Assembly (NCBI RefSeq): GCF_012113595.1
Contig: NZ_CP050831.1
Span: 2,294,001 to 2,358,000 of the forward strand
Length of the DNA: 64,000 bases
Direction of reading: 5' to 3'
From: Bacteroides faecium
GTDB lineage: Bacteria; Bacteroidota; Bacteroidia; Bacteroidales; Bacteroidaceae
Shown here: one piece after another, positions 51,733 through 61,542 of the stretch
Position numbering within the stretch: the first letter of the stretch is position 1
Layout of the letters: every line of letters starts with the position of its first letter
Notes under the pieces: generated by a model
The model's database searches: none
What the model was told of the DNA's origin: nothing
What the model saw: the letters and a program-made list of their open reading frames with translations, nothing else
Program-made: the position numbers and the translations under genes

Positions 51733-53073
51733 ATGGCGCAGAAACTTTGGGAGAAATCCGTACAGGTGAATAAAGATATTGAACGTTTCACGGTTGGTCG
51801 TGACCGCGAGATGGATCTTTATCTGGCTAAGCATGATGTGCTTGGTTCTATGGCTCACATTACCATGCTCGAAAGCATTGGCTTGTTGACAAAGGAAGAA
51901 CTGGAACAGTTGCTGGCTGAATTGAAGAATATTTATGCTTCGGCGGAAAAGGGTGAATTTGTGATAGAAGACGGGGTGGAAGACGTACATTCTCAAGTGG
52001 AATTGATGTTGACCCGTCGTTTGGGAGATATAGGAAAGAAAATACATAGCGGTCGTTCACGAAATGATCAGGTATTACTGGACTTGAAACTCTTTACTCG
52101 TACACAAATTAAGGAAATAGCTGAAGCTGTTGAACAGCTCTTCCATGTGTTGGCTCGCCAAAGTGAGCGATATAAAAATGTATTGATGCCGGGGTATACC
52201 CATTTGCAGATTGCTATGCCTTCTTCTTTTGGATTATGGTTTGGTGCCTACGCCGAGAGTCTAGTAGATGATATGCTGTTTCTGCAGGCTGCATTTAAAA
52301 TGTGTAATCGTAATCCGTTGGGATCTGCTGCCGGCTATGGTTCATCATTCCCGTTGAACCGTACGATGACGACAGAATTACTCGGCTTCGATTCTATGAA
52401 CTACAATGTAGTGTATGCGCAAATGGGACGCGGAAAGCTAGAACGCAATGTTGCCTTTGCATTGGCTACGATTGCCGGAACTATTTCCAAACTGGCTTTC
52501 GATGCCTGTATGTTCAATAGCCAGAACTTTGGTTTCGTGAAATTGCCGGACGATTGTACTACGGGGTCTAGTATCATGCCTCATAAGAAGAATCCGGATG
52601 TATTTGAACTCACACGTGCAAAATGCAACAAACTGCAATCACTTCCTCAACAAATTATGATGATTGCCAATAATCTACCTTCCGGTTATTTCCGTGATTT
52701 GCAGATTATCAAAGAAGTTTTCCTACCGGCTTTCCAAGAGTTAAAAGATTGTTTGCAGATGACAACCTATATCATGAATGAGATTAAAGTAAATGAACAT
52801 ATTCTCGATGATGATAAATATCTGCTTATTTTTAGTGTAGAAGAGGTGAATCGTTTGGCGCGTGAAGGTATGCCTTTCCGTGATGCATATAAAAAAGTGG
52901 GTTTGGATATTGAAGCTGGTGAATTCTCTCATAGTAAGGAAGTTCATCATACCCATGAAGGAAGTATCGGCAACCTTTGCAATGCAGAGATTTCCGCCCT
53001 GATGCAACAAGTAGTTGACGGATTCAATTTCTGTGAAATGGAGAAGGCGGAAAAAACACTACTTGGAAGATAA
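51733..53073 (+). CDS. argH: Argininosuccinate lyase
   Basis: A 446-residue fumarase/aspartase superfamily enzyme. Motifs: HSGRSRNDQVLLDL near residue 100, GYTHLQIAMPSSFG, and the signature GSSIMPHKKNPD. It releases arginine and fumarate from argininosuccinate, completing the pathway served by argF'. The length is a little shorter than many homologues because of a short N-terminus, but all catalytic motifs are present. Confidence 0.96.
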   Translation: MAQKLWEKSVQVNKDIERFTVGRDREMDLYLAKHDVLGSMAHITMLESIGLLTKEELEQLLAELKNIYASAEKGEFVIEDGVEDVHSQVELMLTRRLGDIGKKIHSGRSRNDQVLLDLKLFTRTQIKEIAEAVEQLFHVLARQSERYKNVLMPGYTHLQIAMPSSFGLWFGAYAESLVDDMLFLQAAFKMCNRNPLGSAAGYGSSFPLNRTMTTELLGFDSMNYNVVYAQMGRGKLERNVAFALATIAGTISKLAFDACMFNSQNFGFVKLPDDCTTGSSIMPHKKNPDVFELTRAKCNKLQSLPQQIMMIANNLPSGYFRDLQIIKEVFLPAFQELKDCLQMTTYIMNEIKVNEHILDDDKYLLIFSVEEVNRLAREGMPFRDAYKKVGLDIEAGEFSHSKEVHHTHEGSIGNLCNAEISALMQQVVDGFNFCEMEKAEKTLLGR

Positions 53074-53080
53074 AATGAAC

Positions 53081-53115
53081 TTTCGAAGGATAGTTTTTTA
53101 AACTTTCCTTCGAAA
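53081..53115 (+). terminator. Hairpin after argH
   Basis: TTTCGAAGGA (53081-53090) and TCCTTCGAAA (53106-53115) form a 10-bp stem with an AT-rich loop; the T tail is weak. Confidence 0.55.
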
Positions 53116-53118
53116 AGA

Positions 53119-53150
53119 TTTGGCAGAAACAAGTAAACTACTTATCTTTG
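53119..53150 (+). promoter_or_regulatory. Promoter of the tRNA-Gly/tRNA-Leu pair
   Basis: TTTG at 53119-53122, 20-base spacer, TATCTTTG at 53143-53150; tRNA-Gly starts 17 bases later. Confidence 0.85.
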
Positions 53151-53166
53151 CACCCGTTGAAAAAAC

Positions 53167-53239
53167 GCGGAAATAGCTCAGTTGGTAGAGCATAACCTTG
53201 CCAAGGTTAGGGTCGCGAGTTCGAGTCTCGTTTTCCGCT
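53167..53239 (+). tRNA. tRNA-Gly (anticodon GCC)
   Basis: A 73-base cloverleaf: acceptor GCGGAAA/TTTCCGC, D-loop with AGCTCAGTTGGTAGAGCA, anticodon loop CTTGCCAAG, and T-loop GTTCGAGTC. No encoded CCA. Confidence 0.97.
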
Positions 53240-53255
53240 CTTTCTTTGAAAGGAT

Positions 53256-53339
53256 GCTCGAATGGTGGAATGGTAGACACGAAGGACTTAAAATCCTTTG
53301 GCCATTGCGGCTGTGCGGGTTCAAGTCCCGCTTCGAGTA
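53256..53339 (+). tRNA. tRNA-Leu (anticodon TAA)
   Basis: An 84-base tRNA with a long variable arm, typical of Leu. Anticodon loop CTTAAAA; acceptor GCTCGAA pairs with TTCGAGT with a G-T first pair; T-loop GGTTCAAGTCC. No encoded CCA. Confidence 0.95.
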
Positions 53340-53353
53340 CGAGTATTCTTTAG

Positions 53354-53390
53354 AGGCTTTATGAATCATTGATTCATGAAGCCTTTTTTA
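53354..53390 (+). terminator. Terminator after the tRNA genes
   Basis: AGGCTTTATGAATCA and GATTCATGAAGCCT form a stem followed by TTTTTT. Confidence 0.85.
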
Positions 53391-53616
53391 TTTTTTATGG
53401 GTGTACTATATACATTTGATTCCTCTATGGGAATCTACATTATGGTTGCTTGGGAAAATAAATAAATAAATCAAATTTAAGTGGCATTATTTTTTTATTG
53501 TGTTATTAATCTTTTATTTTGCTTTTAGATTATAATTGCAATTTAATATTACCTGAGCTATTCCTTTATATATTAGGATATTTGATTTTATTGTTAACAC
53601 TGGAAATACTAGAGAG
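53391..53616. other. AT-rich leader of the ECF sigma gene
   Basis: About 225 bases with no frame, stem or clear TAnnTTTG box. It presumably holds the sigma gene promoter, but I cannot point to it. Confidence 0.4.
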
Positions 53617-54168
53617 ATGGAAAATAACGACAGGCAGATCGAATTAAAATTTCAGAAGTTTTTTACTGCTAACTTTCCTAAAGTAAAAAACTTTGCTCAG
53701 ATGCTTCTAAAATCGGAAGCAGAGGCAGAAGATGTGGCTCAGGATGTTTTCTGTAAACTCTGGTTGCAGCCTGAAATATGGTTGGATACTGACAGAGATT
53801 TGGATAATTACATTTTTATAATGACCAGGAATATTGTTTTGAACATCTTCAAACATCAGCAAATAGAACAGGAATATCAAGATGAAGTTATCGAAAAGAC
53901 TTTTCTTTATGAGTTGACAGAAAAAGAAGAGGTTTTGAATAATGTATATTATAAGGAAATGCTGATGATTATTCAGCTGACCTTGGAGAAAATGCCGAAG
54001 CGTCGGAGGCTGATATTCGAACTTAGCCGTTTCAGGGGGCTGAGTCATAAAGAAATTGCTGATAAACTCGATGTTTCTATCCGTACAATAGAGCATCAGG
54101 TTTATCTGGCATTAATAGAATTGAAGAAGATACTTATCTTATTTATTTTTTTTCTCAAATATTTTTAA
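53617..54168 (+). CDS. ECF RNA polymerase sigma factor (PUL-linked)
   Basis: A 183-residue sigma-70 family ECF factor. Region 2 is seen in AEAEDVAQDVFCKLWLQPE and region 4 in RRRLIFELSRFRGLSHKEIADKLDVSIRTIEHQVYLALIELKK. The C-terminus ends in a short hydrophobic stretch (LILFIFFLKYF), as in many Bacteroides ECF factors beside FecR genes. With the FecR protein and the STN-bearing SusC-like transporter after it, it forms a trans-envelope loop that turns on the PUL when the transporter meets substrate. Confidence 0.93.
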   Translation: MENNDRQIELKFQKFFTANFPKVKNFAQMLLKSEAEAEDVAQDVFCKLWLQPEIWLDTDRDLDNYIFIMTRNIVLNIFKHQQIEQEYQDEVIEKTFLYELTEKEEVLNNVYYKEMLMIIQLTLEKMPKRRRLIFELSRFRGLSHKEIADKLDVSIRTIEHQVYLALIELKKILILFIFFLKYF

Positions 54169-54228
54169 GTAGTCTGTGCGGAGTAGTTGTATTTAGTATA
54201 TAAAGCCCAAAAAAGAAAGAAAAGGTTT

Positions 54229-55212
54229 ATGAAAAACTATATTCAACAACTCGTAGAATTATTCGGAAACAATGATTATTCAGCCGATACACGAAAGAAA
54301 GTACAACGATGGCTGGCTGATGAAGAGCATGTTGACGAAAAGGATGAAGCACTCCGTATGCTTTGGAAACAGGCAGGGGAACGGGAAGTTCCCAATGGAA
54401 TGCAACAATCAATACGGCAAATGCAGCAGAATATAGGAACACGACCTGTTTCTCATAAAAATTATCAGCTACTTGTATGGAGAGCGGCGGCTATTCTCTT
54501 ACTGGCTGTATCATCTGTCTCTATTTATCTGATGTTGGAAAAAGACCGACCTGTAAAAGATTTGGTGGAGTGTTATATACCAACAGCAGAGATCCACGAA
54601 CTTACCTTGCCTGACGGCACGCATGTCATGTTGAATTCAAAAAGTACCTTATTATATCCGGAGCAGTTCAACGGAAAGACGCGGAGTGTATATTTGATAG
54701 GTGAAGCTAATTTTAAAGTGAAGCCGGATAAAGAGCATCCTTTTATTGTGAAAGCGAATGATTATCAAGTCACCGCTTTAGGTACGGAATTCAATGTGAA
54801 CGCTTATCCGGAAAGTAATGAATTGATTGCCACTTTGCTGGAAGGAAGTGTAAAAGTAGAATTCAATAATCTGATATCTAATGTTATTCTAAAGCCTAAT
54901 GAGCAATTAATATATAACAAGCATACAAAAGAACATAACCTGCGATTGCCGGAAATAGACGATGTGACAGCGTGGCAGCGCGGAGAACTGGTCTTTAGTA
55001 ATATGCATCTGGAAGACATTTTCACAAGCCTGGAACGTAAATTCCCTTATGCCTTTGTTTATAGTCTTCATAGTATGAAGAAGAATACCTATAGTTTCCG
55101 CTTCCAAAAACAAGCAAATCTGGAAGAGATTATGGGCATTATATCACAGGTAGTGGGAGATGTAAACTATGTTATTAAAGGAAATAAATGCTATGTAACC
55201 AATAAGAAATAA
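54229..55212 (+). CDS. FecR-type anti-sigma factor
   Basis: The ATG at 54229 gives 327 residues; the upstream codons of the longer frame have no support. A cytosolic N-terminal region (to about 80) binds sigma, one membrane span follows (about 84-104, RAAAILLLAVSSVSIYLML), then the FecR domain (TLPDGTHVMLNSKSTLLYP, ALGTEFNVNAYP) and a C-terminal STN-like part with MGIISQVVGDVNYVIKGNKCYV. It holds the sigma factor until signalled by the SusC-like protein. Confidence 0.92.
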   Translation: MKNYIQQLVELFGNNDYSADTRKKVQRWLADEEHVDEKDEALRMLWKQAGEREVPNGMQQSIRQMQQNIGTRPVSHKNYQLLVWRAAAILLLAVSSVSIYLMLEKDRPVKDLVECYIPTAEIHELTLPDGTHVMLNSKSTLLYPEQFNGKTRSVYLIGEANFKVKPDKEHPFIVKANDYQVTALGTEFNVNAYPESNELIATLLEGSVKVEFNNLISNVILKPNEQLIYNKHTKEHNLRLPEIDDVTAWQRGELVFSNMHLEDIFTSLERKFPYAFVYSLHSMKKNTYSFRFQKQANLEEIMGIISQVVGDVNYVIKGNKCYVTNKK

Positions 55213-55258
55213 ACCTGTTGTAGAACCTATTTAAATTGAAAATACTATGTGAAAAAGT

Positions 55259-55288
55259 ATCCGGAAGGAATGCCCGTTCCTTCCGGAT
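55259..55288 (+). promoter_or_regulatory. Perfect hairpin between anti-sigma and SusC-like genes
   Basis: ATCCGGAAGGAA and TTCCTTCCGGAT are exactly inverted around TGCCCG. No T run follows, so it is not a clear terminator. A second small stem, TAGCGT/ACGCTA, lies at 55313-55330. Confidence 0.5.
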
Positions 55289-55374
55289 GTGAAATCAAGT
55301 TCTCCTTAATATTAGCGTGTATTGACGCTATTCTGAATGATCCTAGAATAATAACCAATTAACTAATACTAAAG

Positions 55375-58300
55375 ATGCTACAAATTTACGAAAAAATAGC
55401 AGAACAAATAGCTCAAAAGCGAGGCTTTCTCACTTTTTTAAGTCTATTGTTACTAACATCTACCCTTGCTTTTGCTCAAAGTGGTAATAAAATTACTATT
55501 CAGCAGAAGAATATCACTGTTGTTGATGCTCTGAAAACTGTAGAAAAACAGTCGAAAATGTCTATAAACTATAGTGATTCCGAATTAAAAGGAAAAGAAA
55601 TAGCAAATCTTAATTTGCAAAATGTCGCTGTGTCGGCGGCACTTGATGTAATTTTGAAAGAAACAGGTTTCGCTTATCAAATTCAAGGTAATTATATTAT
55701 AATTACTGAAAAGAAACCTGTAGTTGCAACACAAACAGTGAAGGATATCAAAGGAAAAGTTGTTGATGAGAGCGGTGAACCACTAATTGGAGTTAACATT
55801 TCAGTGGATGGCAATTCGACCGGTACAATTACCGATTTTGATGGAAACTTTGCAATAAAGGCTTCAGACAACTCTACATTGAAAGTATCTTATATAGGAT
55901 ATGCCACTCAAATGGTGACTGTTTCTAAAAAAGATTTTTATCCGATTACTATGAAACAGGATACGGAGGTGCTGGATGAGGTTGTTGTTACAGCATTGGG
56001 TATCAAACGTGCGGAGAAAGCTTTGTCTTATAATGTGCAGCAGATAAAAGGTAATGAATTGACTACTGTGAAAGACCCAAACTTTGTGAACTCATTAAAC
56101 GGTAAGATAGCCGGTGTAACCATAAACAAGAGTGCGGCTGGTGTCGGTGGTGCAACTCGCGTTGTGATGCGTGGTGCAAAGTCCATCGAAGGGGATAATA
56201 ATGCCTTATATGTGGTAGACGGTATTCCTTTGTTTAATACCAATATGGGAAATACAGACAGTGGTATTATGGGTGAAGGAAAGGCTGGAACAGAAGGTAT
56301 TGCTGACTTTAATCCTGAAGATATTGAGAGCCTCTCAGTGTTGAGCGGTCCTTCAGCTGCTGCATTGTATGGTAGTAGTGCGGCAAACGGTGTCATCTTG
56401 GTAACAACCAAAAAAGGTAAAGAAGGGAAACTGGCTATTCAGTTCTCATCTTCTACTGAGTTTAGCAAAGCGTACATGACTCCAGAATTTCAAAATACAT
56501 ATGGAAACAAGAAAGATATGTATGAAAGCTGGGGAGAGAAATTGCCAACTCCGTCAAGTTACGATCCTAAGCATGATTTCTTTAATACTGGTACGAATTT
56601 CATAAACTCACTTACTTTGACCACAGGAACTAAGCAGAATCAGACTTTTGCTTCTATCTCATCTACTAATTCTAAAGGTATCGTGCCCAATAACACATAC
56701 GATCGTTTAAACTTCACCATTCGTAACACTTCTACATTTCTTAATGATAAGTTACAACTGGACTTAGGAGCATCGTATGTGAAGCAAAAAGATAAAAATA
56801 TGGTTTCGCAGGGTCAGTATTGGAATCCGGTGATGGCTGCTTATTTGTTCCCACGCGGTGAGAATTTTGAGGACATAAAGAATTTTGAACGCTACAATGA
56901 GAGCCGTAATTTGCCTGTGCAATACTGGCCTGTAGGTGAGTCTACTTATGCTTCTCAAAATCCTTATTGGACAGCTTATCGTAATGTAGCTACCAATGAA
57001 AAGAGCCGTTACATGTTCAATGTGGGATTGACCTATAAAATCACCGATTGGCTGAATGTTGCTGGTCGTTTCAGAATGGATGATACCTATGTGAGTTTTG
57101 AACGTAAAATTTACGCTTCTTCCGATCAGAAGTTTGCAGAAGGTACTAAGGGGCATTACGGATACAGTAATTACAATGATCGTCAGGAGTATGCTGACTT
57201 TATGCTGAATATCAATAAACGCATTCAGGATTTCAGTCTTGCTGCCAACCTTGGTTGGAGTTATTCTAATTATTGGGCTTTGGAAAGGGGATATAAAGGT
57301 GCTTTACTCAAGCTTCCCAATAAATTTACCACTACTAACATCGATACAAAAAATGGACGTATCTCCGAAAAAGGAGGTGGTGACAGTATGCGTAATCATG
57401 CCATTTTTGCTAACGTGGAATTGGGGTGGAAAAGTATGCTCTATCTGACTTTGACCGGACGTAACGAATGGAATTCTCGTTTGGTAAATACCAATGAGGA
57501 ATCTTTCTTTTATCCTTCTGTTGGTCTGTCGGCCATTGTATCTGAAATGGTAAAACTACCTGAATTTATATCTTACTTAAAAGTACGTGGTTCTGTTACT
57601 GGAGTAGGTGCTCCGGTATCTCGTGCAGGTTTGACTCCCGGTACGGTGACTGATCCGCTTGTGGGTGGCCTTTTGAATCCTACCTATATCTATCCTTTCA
57701 CTGATTTTAAGGCAGAACGTACCAAATCTTATGAATTTGGTTTGACTTTTCGTTTGTGGAATAAATTGAGTGCAGAAGTTACTTACTATCATTCCAATAC
57801 AGAGAACCAAACATTCTTGGGTGAACTTCCCGAGTATACTGGATACAAACAAATTTATTTGCAAGCAGGTGATGTCGAGAACCGTGGCTGGGAAGCTTCA
57901 TTGGGATATAGCGATAAGTTTAAAAACGGATTATCTTTCTCTTCTACTTTGATTTTTTCACGTAACGTCAACGAAATCAAAGAAATGGTAACTAATTATG
58001 TGACAGGTTTGGAGGGAACTTCGCCGATTAATATTCCCGAAGTAGTGAAAGACAAAGGTCGTACGATTTTGAAAGTGGGCGGCAGTATCCATGATATTTA
58101 TGCCAATACATTTTTTAAGAAAGACAGTCAAGGATTTGTGGCAGTAGAGAGTGATGGTAAATTTGGTATGGAAAGAGGTGAACCTGTTTACTTGGGCAAA
58201 ACCTCACCGGATTTCAATCTCGGTTGGAGCAATGCATTGTCATACAAAGGTTTTGGTCTAAACTTTCTGGTTAACGGACGCTTTGGTGGCGTAGTAACTT

Positions 58301-58707
58301 CTTCCACAGAAGCTTTGCTTGACCGTTTTGGGGTTTCCAAACGTTCGGCTGAGGCACGGGATGCTGGAGGTGCTTTGATAAAAAATCAAGGTAGAGTAGA
58401 CGCGAAGGCCTATTATCAAATGATTGGCACAGGAAACTATGAAACCTCTGGTTATTATGTGTACAGTGCTACTAATATTCGTTTACAAGAGTTGTCACTC
58501 AGCTACACTATGCCTAATAAATGGTTTGGAAATATACTGAGAGATGTTACGGTTTCGTTTATCGCAAATAATCCTTGGATGTTATATTGTGAAGCTCCGT
58601 TTGACCCTGAACTTACACCTTCTACAAGTACTTATGGACAAGGTAACGATTACTTTATGCAACCAAGTGTACGTAGCTTTGGTTTTGGCATTAAATTTAA
58701 ACTATAA
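55375..58707 (+). CDS. SusC-like TonB-dependent transporter with STN signalling domain
   Basis: An 1110-residue outer-membrane transporter. The signal sequence ends near residue 35 (TLAFAQ). An STN domain (about 42-112, ITIQQKNITVVDALKTVEKQSKM) signals to the anti-sigma factor. A carboxypeptidase-like domain (about 124-200), plug (about 205-345) and barrel follow, ending FGFGIKFKL. The STN domain marks ECF-controlled PULs, often for host glycans. It pairs with the SusD-like protein encoded 15 bases later. Confidence 0.95.
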   Translation: MLQIYEKIAEQIAQKRGFLTFLSLLLLTSTLAFAQSGNKITIQQKNITVVDALKTVEKQSKMSINYSDSELKGKEIANLNLQNVAVSAALDVILKETGFAYQIQGNYIIITEKKPVVATQTVKDIKGKVVDESGEPLIGVNISVDGNSTGTITDFDGNFAIKASDNSTLKVSYIGYATQMVTVSKKDFYPITMKQDTEVLDEVVVTALGIKRAEKALSYNVQQIKGNELTTVKDPNFVNSLNGKIAGVTINKSAAGVGGATRVVMRGAKSIEGDNNALYVVDGIPLFNTNMGNTDSGIMGEGKAGTEGIADFNPEDIESLSVLSGPSAAALYGSSAANGVILVTTKKGKEGKLAIQFSSSTEFSKAYMTPEFQNTYGNKKDMYESWGEKLPTPSSYDPKHDFFNTGTNFINSLTLTTGTKQNQTFASISSTNSKGIVPNNTYDRLNFTIRNTSTFLNDKLQLDLGASYVKQKDKNMVSQGQYWNPVMAAYLFPRGENFEDIKNFERYNESRNLPVQYWPVGESTYASQNPYWTAYRNVATNEKSRYMFNVGLTYKITDWLNVAGRFRMDDTYVSFERKIYASSDQKFAEGTKGHYGYSNYNDRQEYADFMLNINKRIQDFSLAANLGWSYSNYWALERGYKGALLKLPNKFTTTNIDTKNGRISEKGGGDSMRNHAIFANVELGWKSMLYLTLTGRNEWNSRLVNTNEESFFYPSVGLSAIVSEMVKLPEFISYLKVRGSVTGVGAPVSRAGLTPGTVTDPLVGGLLNPTYIYPFTDFKAERTKSYEFGLTFRLWNKLSAEVTYYHSNTENQTFLGELPEYTGYKQIYLQAGDVENRGWEASLGYSDKFKNGLSFSSTLIFSRNVNEIKEMVTNYVTGLEGTSPINIPEVVKDKGRTILKVGGSIHDIYANTFFKKDSQGFVAVESDGKFGMERGEPVYLGKTSPDFNLGWSNALSYKGFGLNFLVNGRFGGVVTSSTEALLDRFGVSKRSAEARDAGGALIKNQGRVDAKAYYQMIGTGNYETSGYYVYSATNIRLQELSLSYTMPNKWFGNILRDVTVSFIANNPWMLYCEAPFDPELTPSTSTYGQGNDYFMQPSVRSFGFGIKFKL

Positions 58708-58722
58708 TAAACCAACTTTATT

Positions 58723-60363
58723 ATGAAAAAGATAAATCAATATAAACTTTTAGCAAGTATATGTCTCTTGTCATTTTTGACGGCATGTGATTATGAAAGA
58801 ATCAATACCAACCCGTTTGAAATGACTGAAGAAGAAGGGCTAATGGATGGTTTTGCTGTAGGCGGTTTGGTTACGGCCATGGAGCAAACGGTTTTTCCGG
58901 TGGGTACTCAAGCCGATGATACAGACATTATTAATCAATATCAGACTGATTATCATCTTTCGGCCGATTGTTGGAGTGGTTTCTTCGGGCAGAATAACTC
59001 TACCGGTTGGAATTCGGGTCGTAACAATACAACCTATTTTTTAATTGACGGTTGGATTGCGGGCACTTATACGCGTTCGTATACCAACGCATTTAATTCT
59101 TGGAAAAAATTAAAAGTATTTTCAGAAAAGAATGATGCCCCTGAAATCTATGCATTGGCACAAATTTTGAAAATTTCGGCTTGGCACAAAACGTTGGAGT
59201 GTTTTGGACCGATGCCCTATACACATGCTGCCGATCCGACAATGAATATACCTTTCGATTCGGAAAAGGCGGTATATACTGCTATGTTTCAAGACTTGAC
59301 TGATGCTATTGACGTACTGACTGAAAAAGCTGTGAACGGTATTAAAGTGATGGAAGAATATGATGCGGTTTATGCAGGTGATACCAGGAAATGGGTGAAA
59401 TACGCTAACTCATTGATGCTTCGTCTGGCGATTCGCGTTCGCTTTGCTGATGAGGAAATGGCAAAGAAGTATGCGATTCAGGCTGTCGGACATTCTATAG
59501 GCGTAATGACTGCAAGGGATGATGAAGCGCAAATGAGTGTGGGAGCTGGTATTACTTTCCGTAATAACATTGAATGGTTATCTGAAACGTATGAGGAATC
59601 ACGTATGGGATCATCTATGTTCTCATATTTAATGGGATATGCTGACCCTCGTCTAGGTGCTTATTTTAAGCCTGTAGACGCGGCAAGTACAGTAGGGCAA
59701 CTGGCTTATGACAGTAAGAAATATCAAGCAGTACCTGCCGGACATACTTTTGCACCGAATGATGTTTATAAATTGTTCTCTAAACCGAAGATTGAAAGTA
59801 ATACTCCGACTTATTGGTTGCGTGCCTCCGAAGTTTATTTCTTGCGGGCTGAAGCAGCTTTAGTATGGCCTGCCGACTTCGGCAGTGCCGAAGCGCTTTA
59901 CAAACAAGGTATTGAAATGTCGTTTCAGGAAAATGGTGTAACAACTTCTGTAGATGCTTATATGAATTCTAATAAAGCACCGATGAAGCATGAATTCACA
60001 GGTTCCTATGCTTGTAGCTTCCCAGCACCTTCTACTGCTACTGCTAAATTTGATGGCAGCACAGAACAGAAGTTGGAGAAGATCATGATTCAGAAATGGA
60101 TTGCTCTTTTCCCTAATGGTCAGGAGGCTTGGACAGAGTGGAGAAGAACCGGATATCCGAAATTGAATCCTGTAATGGTAAATAATGGTTCGAGTCAAGG
60201 TGCTACTAAAGAGACTGGTGTACGACGTATGATTTATCCTACAAGTTTTTATCAAACTGAGGATGGACAGGCTATTTACAATGCTGCTTTGCTGTTACTT
60301 AATAACGGTCAAGGTGGCGAGGATAAATCATCAACCCGCTTGTGGTGGGACTGTAAACGATAA
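58723..60363 (+). CDS. SusD-like nutrient-binding lipoprotein
   Basis: A 546-residue lipoprotein with Cys22 (LTACDYE). The N-terminal INTNPFEMTEEE and the internal WHKTLECFGPMPYTHA, LMLRLAIRVRFAD and WIALFPNGQEAWTEWRRTGYPKL stretches belong to the SusD/RagB-like group (the SusD-like_2 branch) rather than canonical SusD. It caps the neighbouring SusC-like barrel and binds the glycan. Given the GH18 enzyme after it, the ligand may be an N-glycan or chitin-like oligosaccharide. Confidence 0.92.
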   Translation: MKKINQYKLLASICLLSFLTACDYERINTNPFEMTEEEGLMDGFAVGGLVTAMEQTVFPVGTQADDTDIINQYQTDYHLSADCWSGFFGQNNSTGWNSGRNNTTYFLIDGWIAGTYTRSYTNAFNSWKKLKVFSEKNDAPEIYALAQILKISAWHKTLECFGPMPYTHAADPTMNIPFDSEKAVYTAMFQDLTDAIDVLTEKAVNGIKVMEEYDAVYAGDTRKWVKYANSLMLRLAIRVRFADEEMAKKYAIQAVGHSIGVMTARDDEAQMSVGAGITFRNNIEWLSETYEESRMGSSMFSYLMGYADPRLGAYFKPVDAASTVGQLAYDSKKYQAVPAGHTFAPNDVYKLFSKPKIESNTPTYWLRASEVYFLRAEAALVWPADFGSAEALYKQGIEMSFQENGVTTSVDAYMNSNKAPMKHEFTGSYACSFPAPSTATAKFDGSTEQKLEKIMIQKWIALFPNGQEAWTEWRRTGYPKLNPVMVNNGSSQGATKETGVRRMIYPTSFYQTEDGQAIYNAALLLLNNGQGGEDKSSTRLWWDCKR

Positions 60364-60388
60364 CCTATAATCACTATTTTGATACAAA

Positions 60389-61510
60389 ATGAAGAATATG
60401 AAAACATTAAGAAATTTATTATATCTCCTTTCTTTGACAGGCTTAATGGTAACAACTTCCTGCACTGAAGTGGAAAATATAGAAATGGAGCATATCGGAG
60501 GTAATAATACGATGGGCGATAGTGAATATTATGCCAATCTGCGTGCTTACAAGGCAACCGCTTGGAACTATGGGCGCCCTGTTGCTTTCGGATGGTACTC
60601 CAATTGGTCTCCTGCCGGAGCTTACAGAAAAGGATATCTGACCTCTATGCCGGACAGTATGGACTTTGTTTCCATGTGGAGTGGTGCTCCCGGACGTTTT
60701 GATATCACTCCCGAACAGAAAGCGGATAAAGAGTTTGTGCAAAAAGTGAAAGGGACAAAATTATTACAGGTGAGCCTGCTTTCTTATATTGGCAAAGGGG
60801 CAACTCCAAATTCGGTATATACTCCTGTGGAAAAATTGGCGGAGGAAGAAGGCTGGAGTGATTCCAAGCTGGAAGATGCGAAGAAGAAAGCTCGTTGGGA
60901 ATTTTGGGGATTTGAAGGCGAATTCAACAGTGAAAACCATTATGAATGTTTGGCAAAGTTCGCTAAAGCTCTTTGTGACTCTTTGGATGCAAACGACTGG
61001 GATGGTTATGATGTTGACTGGGAAATCGGAAGTGGTGTGTTTGACATGGATGGAACGTTAAGTGAGAATAGGCACTTAATTCATTTAATAAAGGAGATGA
61101 ATAACTATATTGGTCCGAAAAGCGACCCGGAAGGCAAAGGACATAAGATGATTTGTATTGATGGTCAAATTTATGGTCTTACCAGAGAGTTGGATGAGTA
61201 TGTCGATTATTGGATTATACAAAGTTATGGTTCTTCCAGACCTAGTCTAGAAGGATATGGTGTAGATCCCAAGAAAATAATTTGTACGGAAAATTTCGAA
61301 AAGTATGCTGTTAATGGTGGTCAGTTGCTTAAACAAGCTGCTCATATGCCGTCAAAAAGTTATAAAGGTGGAATAGGGGCTTATCGTTTCGATAACGATT
61401 ATGACAATACTCCCGACTACAAGTGGATGCGTCAAGCCATTCAAATAAATCAGAAGGTTTTCAATGAATGGAAAGCAAATCAAAGTAAAGAAGAGAACAA
61501 GTCAGAATAG
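60389..61510 (+). CDS. GH18 family endo-glycosidase lipoprotein
   Basis: A 373-residue lipoprotein (Cys25 in VTTSCTEVEN). The GH18 catalytic motif DxxDxDxE is complete as DGYDVDWE, with Asp205, Asp208, Asp210 and the acid Glu212. A short (one-domain) barrel ending DYKWMRQAIQ suggests an endo-beta-N-acetylglucosaminidase like the EndoF/EndoS group more than a large chitinase. Such enzymes cut the GlcNAc-GlcNAc core of N-glycans at the cell surface. Location in an ECF-controlled PUL supports host-glycan use; the exact substrate remains inferred. Confidence 0.88.
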   Translation: MKNMKTLRNLLYLLSLTGLMVTTSCTEVENIEMEHIGGNNTMGDSEYYANLRAYKATAWNYGRPVAFGWYSNWSPAGAYRKGYLTSMPDSMDFVSMWSGAPGRFDITPEQKADKEFVQKVKGTKLLQVSLLSYIGKGATPNSVYTPVEKLAEEEGWSDSKLEDAKKKARWEFWGFEGEFNSENHYECLAKFAKALCDSLDANDWDGYDVDWEIGSGVFDMDGTLSENRHLIHLIKEMNNYIGPKSDPEGKGHKMICIDGQIYGLTRELDEYVDYWIIQSYGSSRPSLEGYGVDPKKIICTENFEKYAVNGGQLLKQAAHMPSKSYKGGIGAYRFDNDYDNTPDYKWMRQAIQINQKVFNEWKANQSKEENKSE

Positions 61511-61542
61511 ACAGGTTGGTAAATCAATAAAACGAAAGAATT

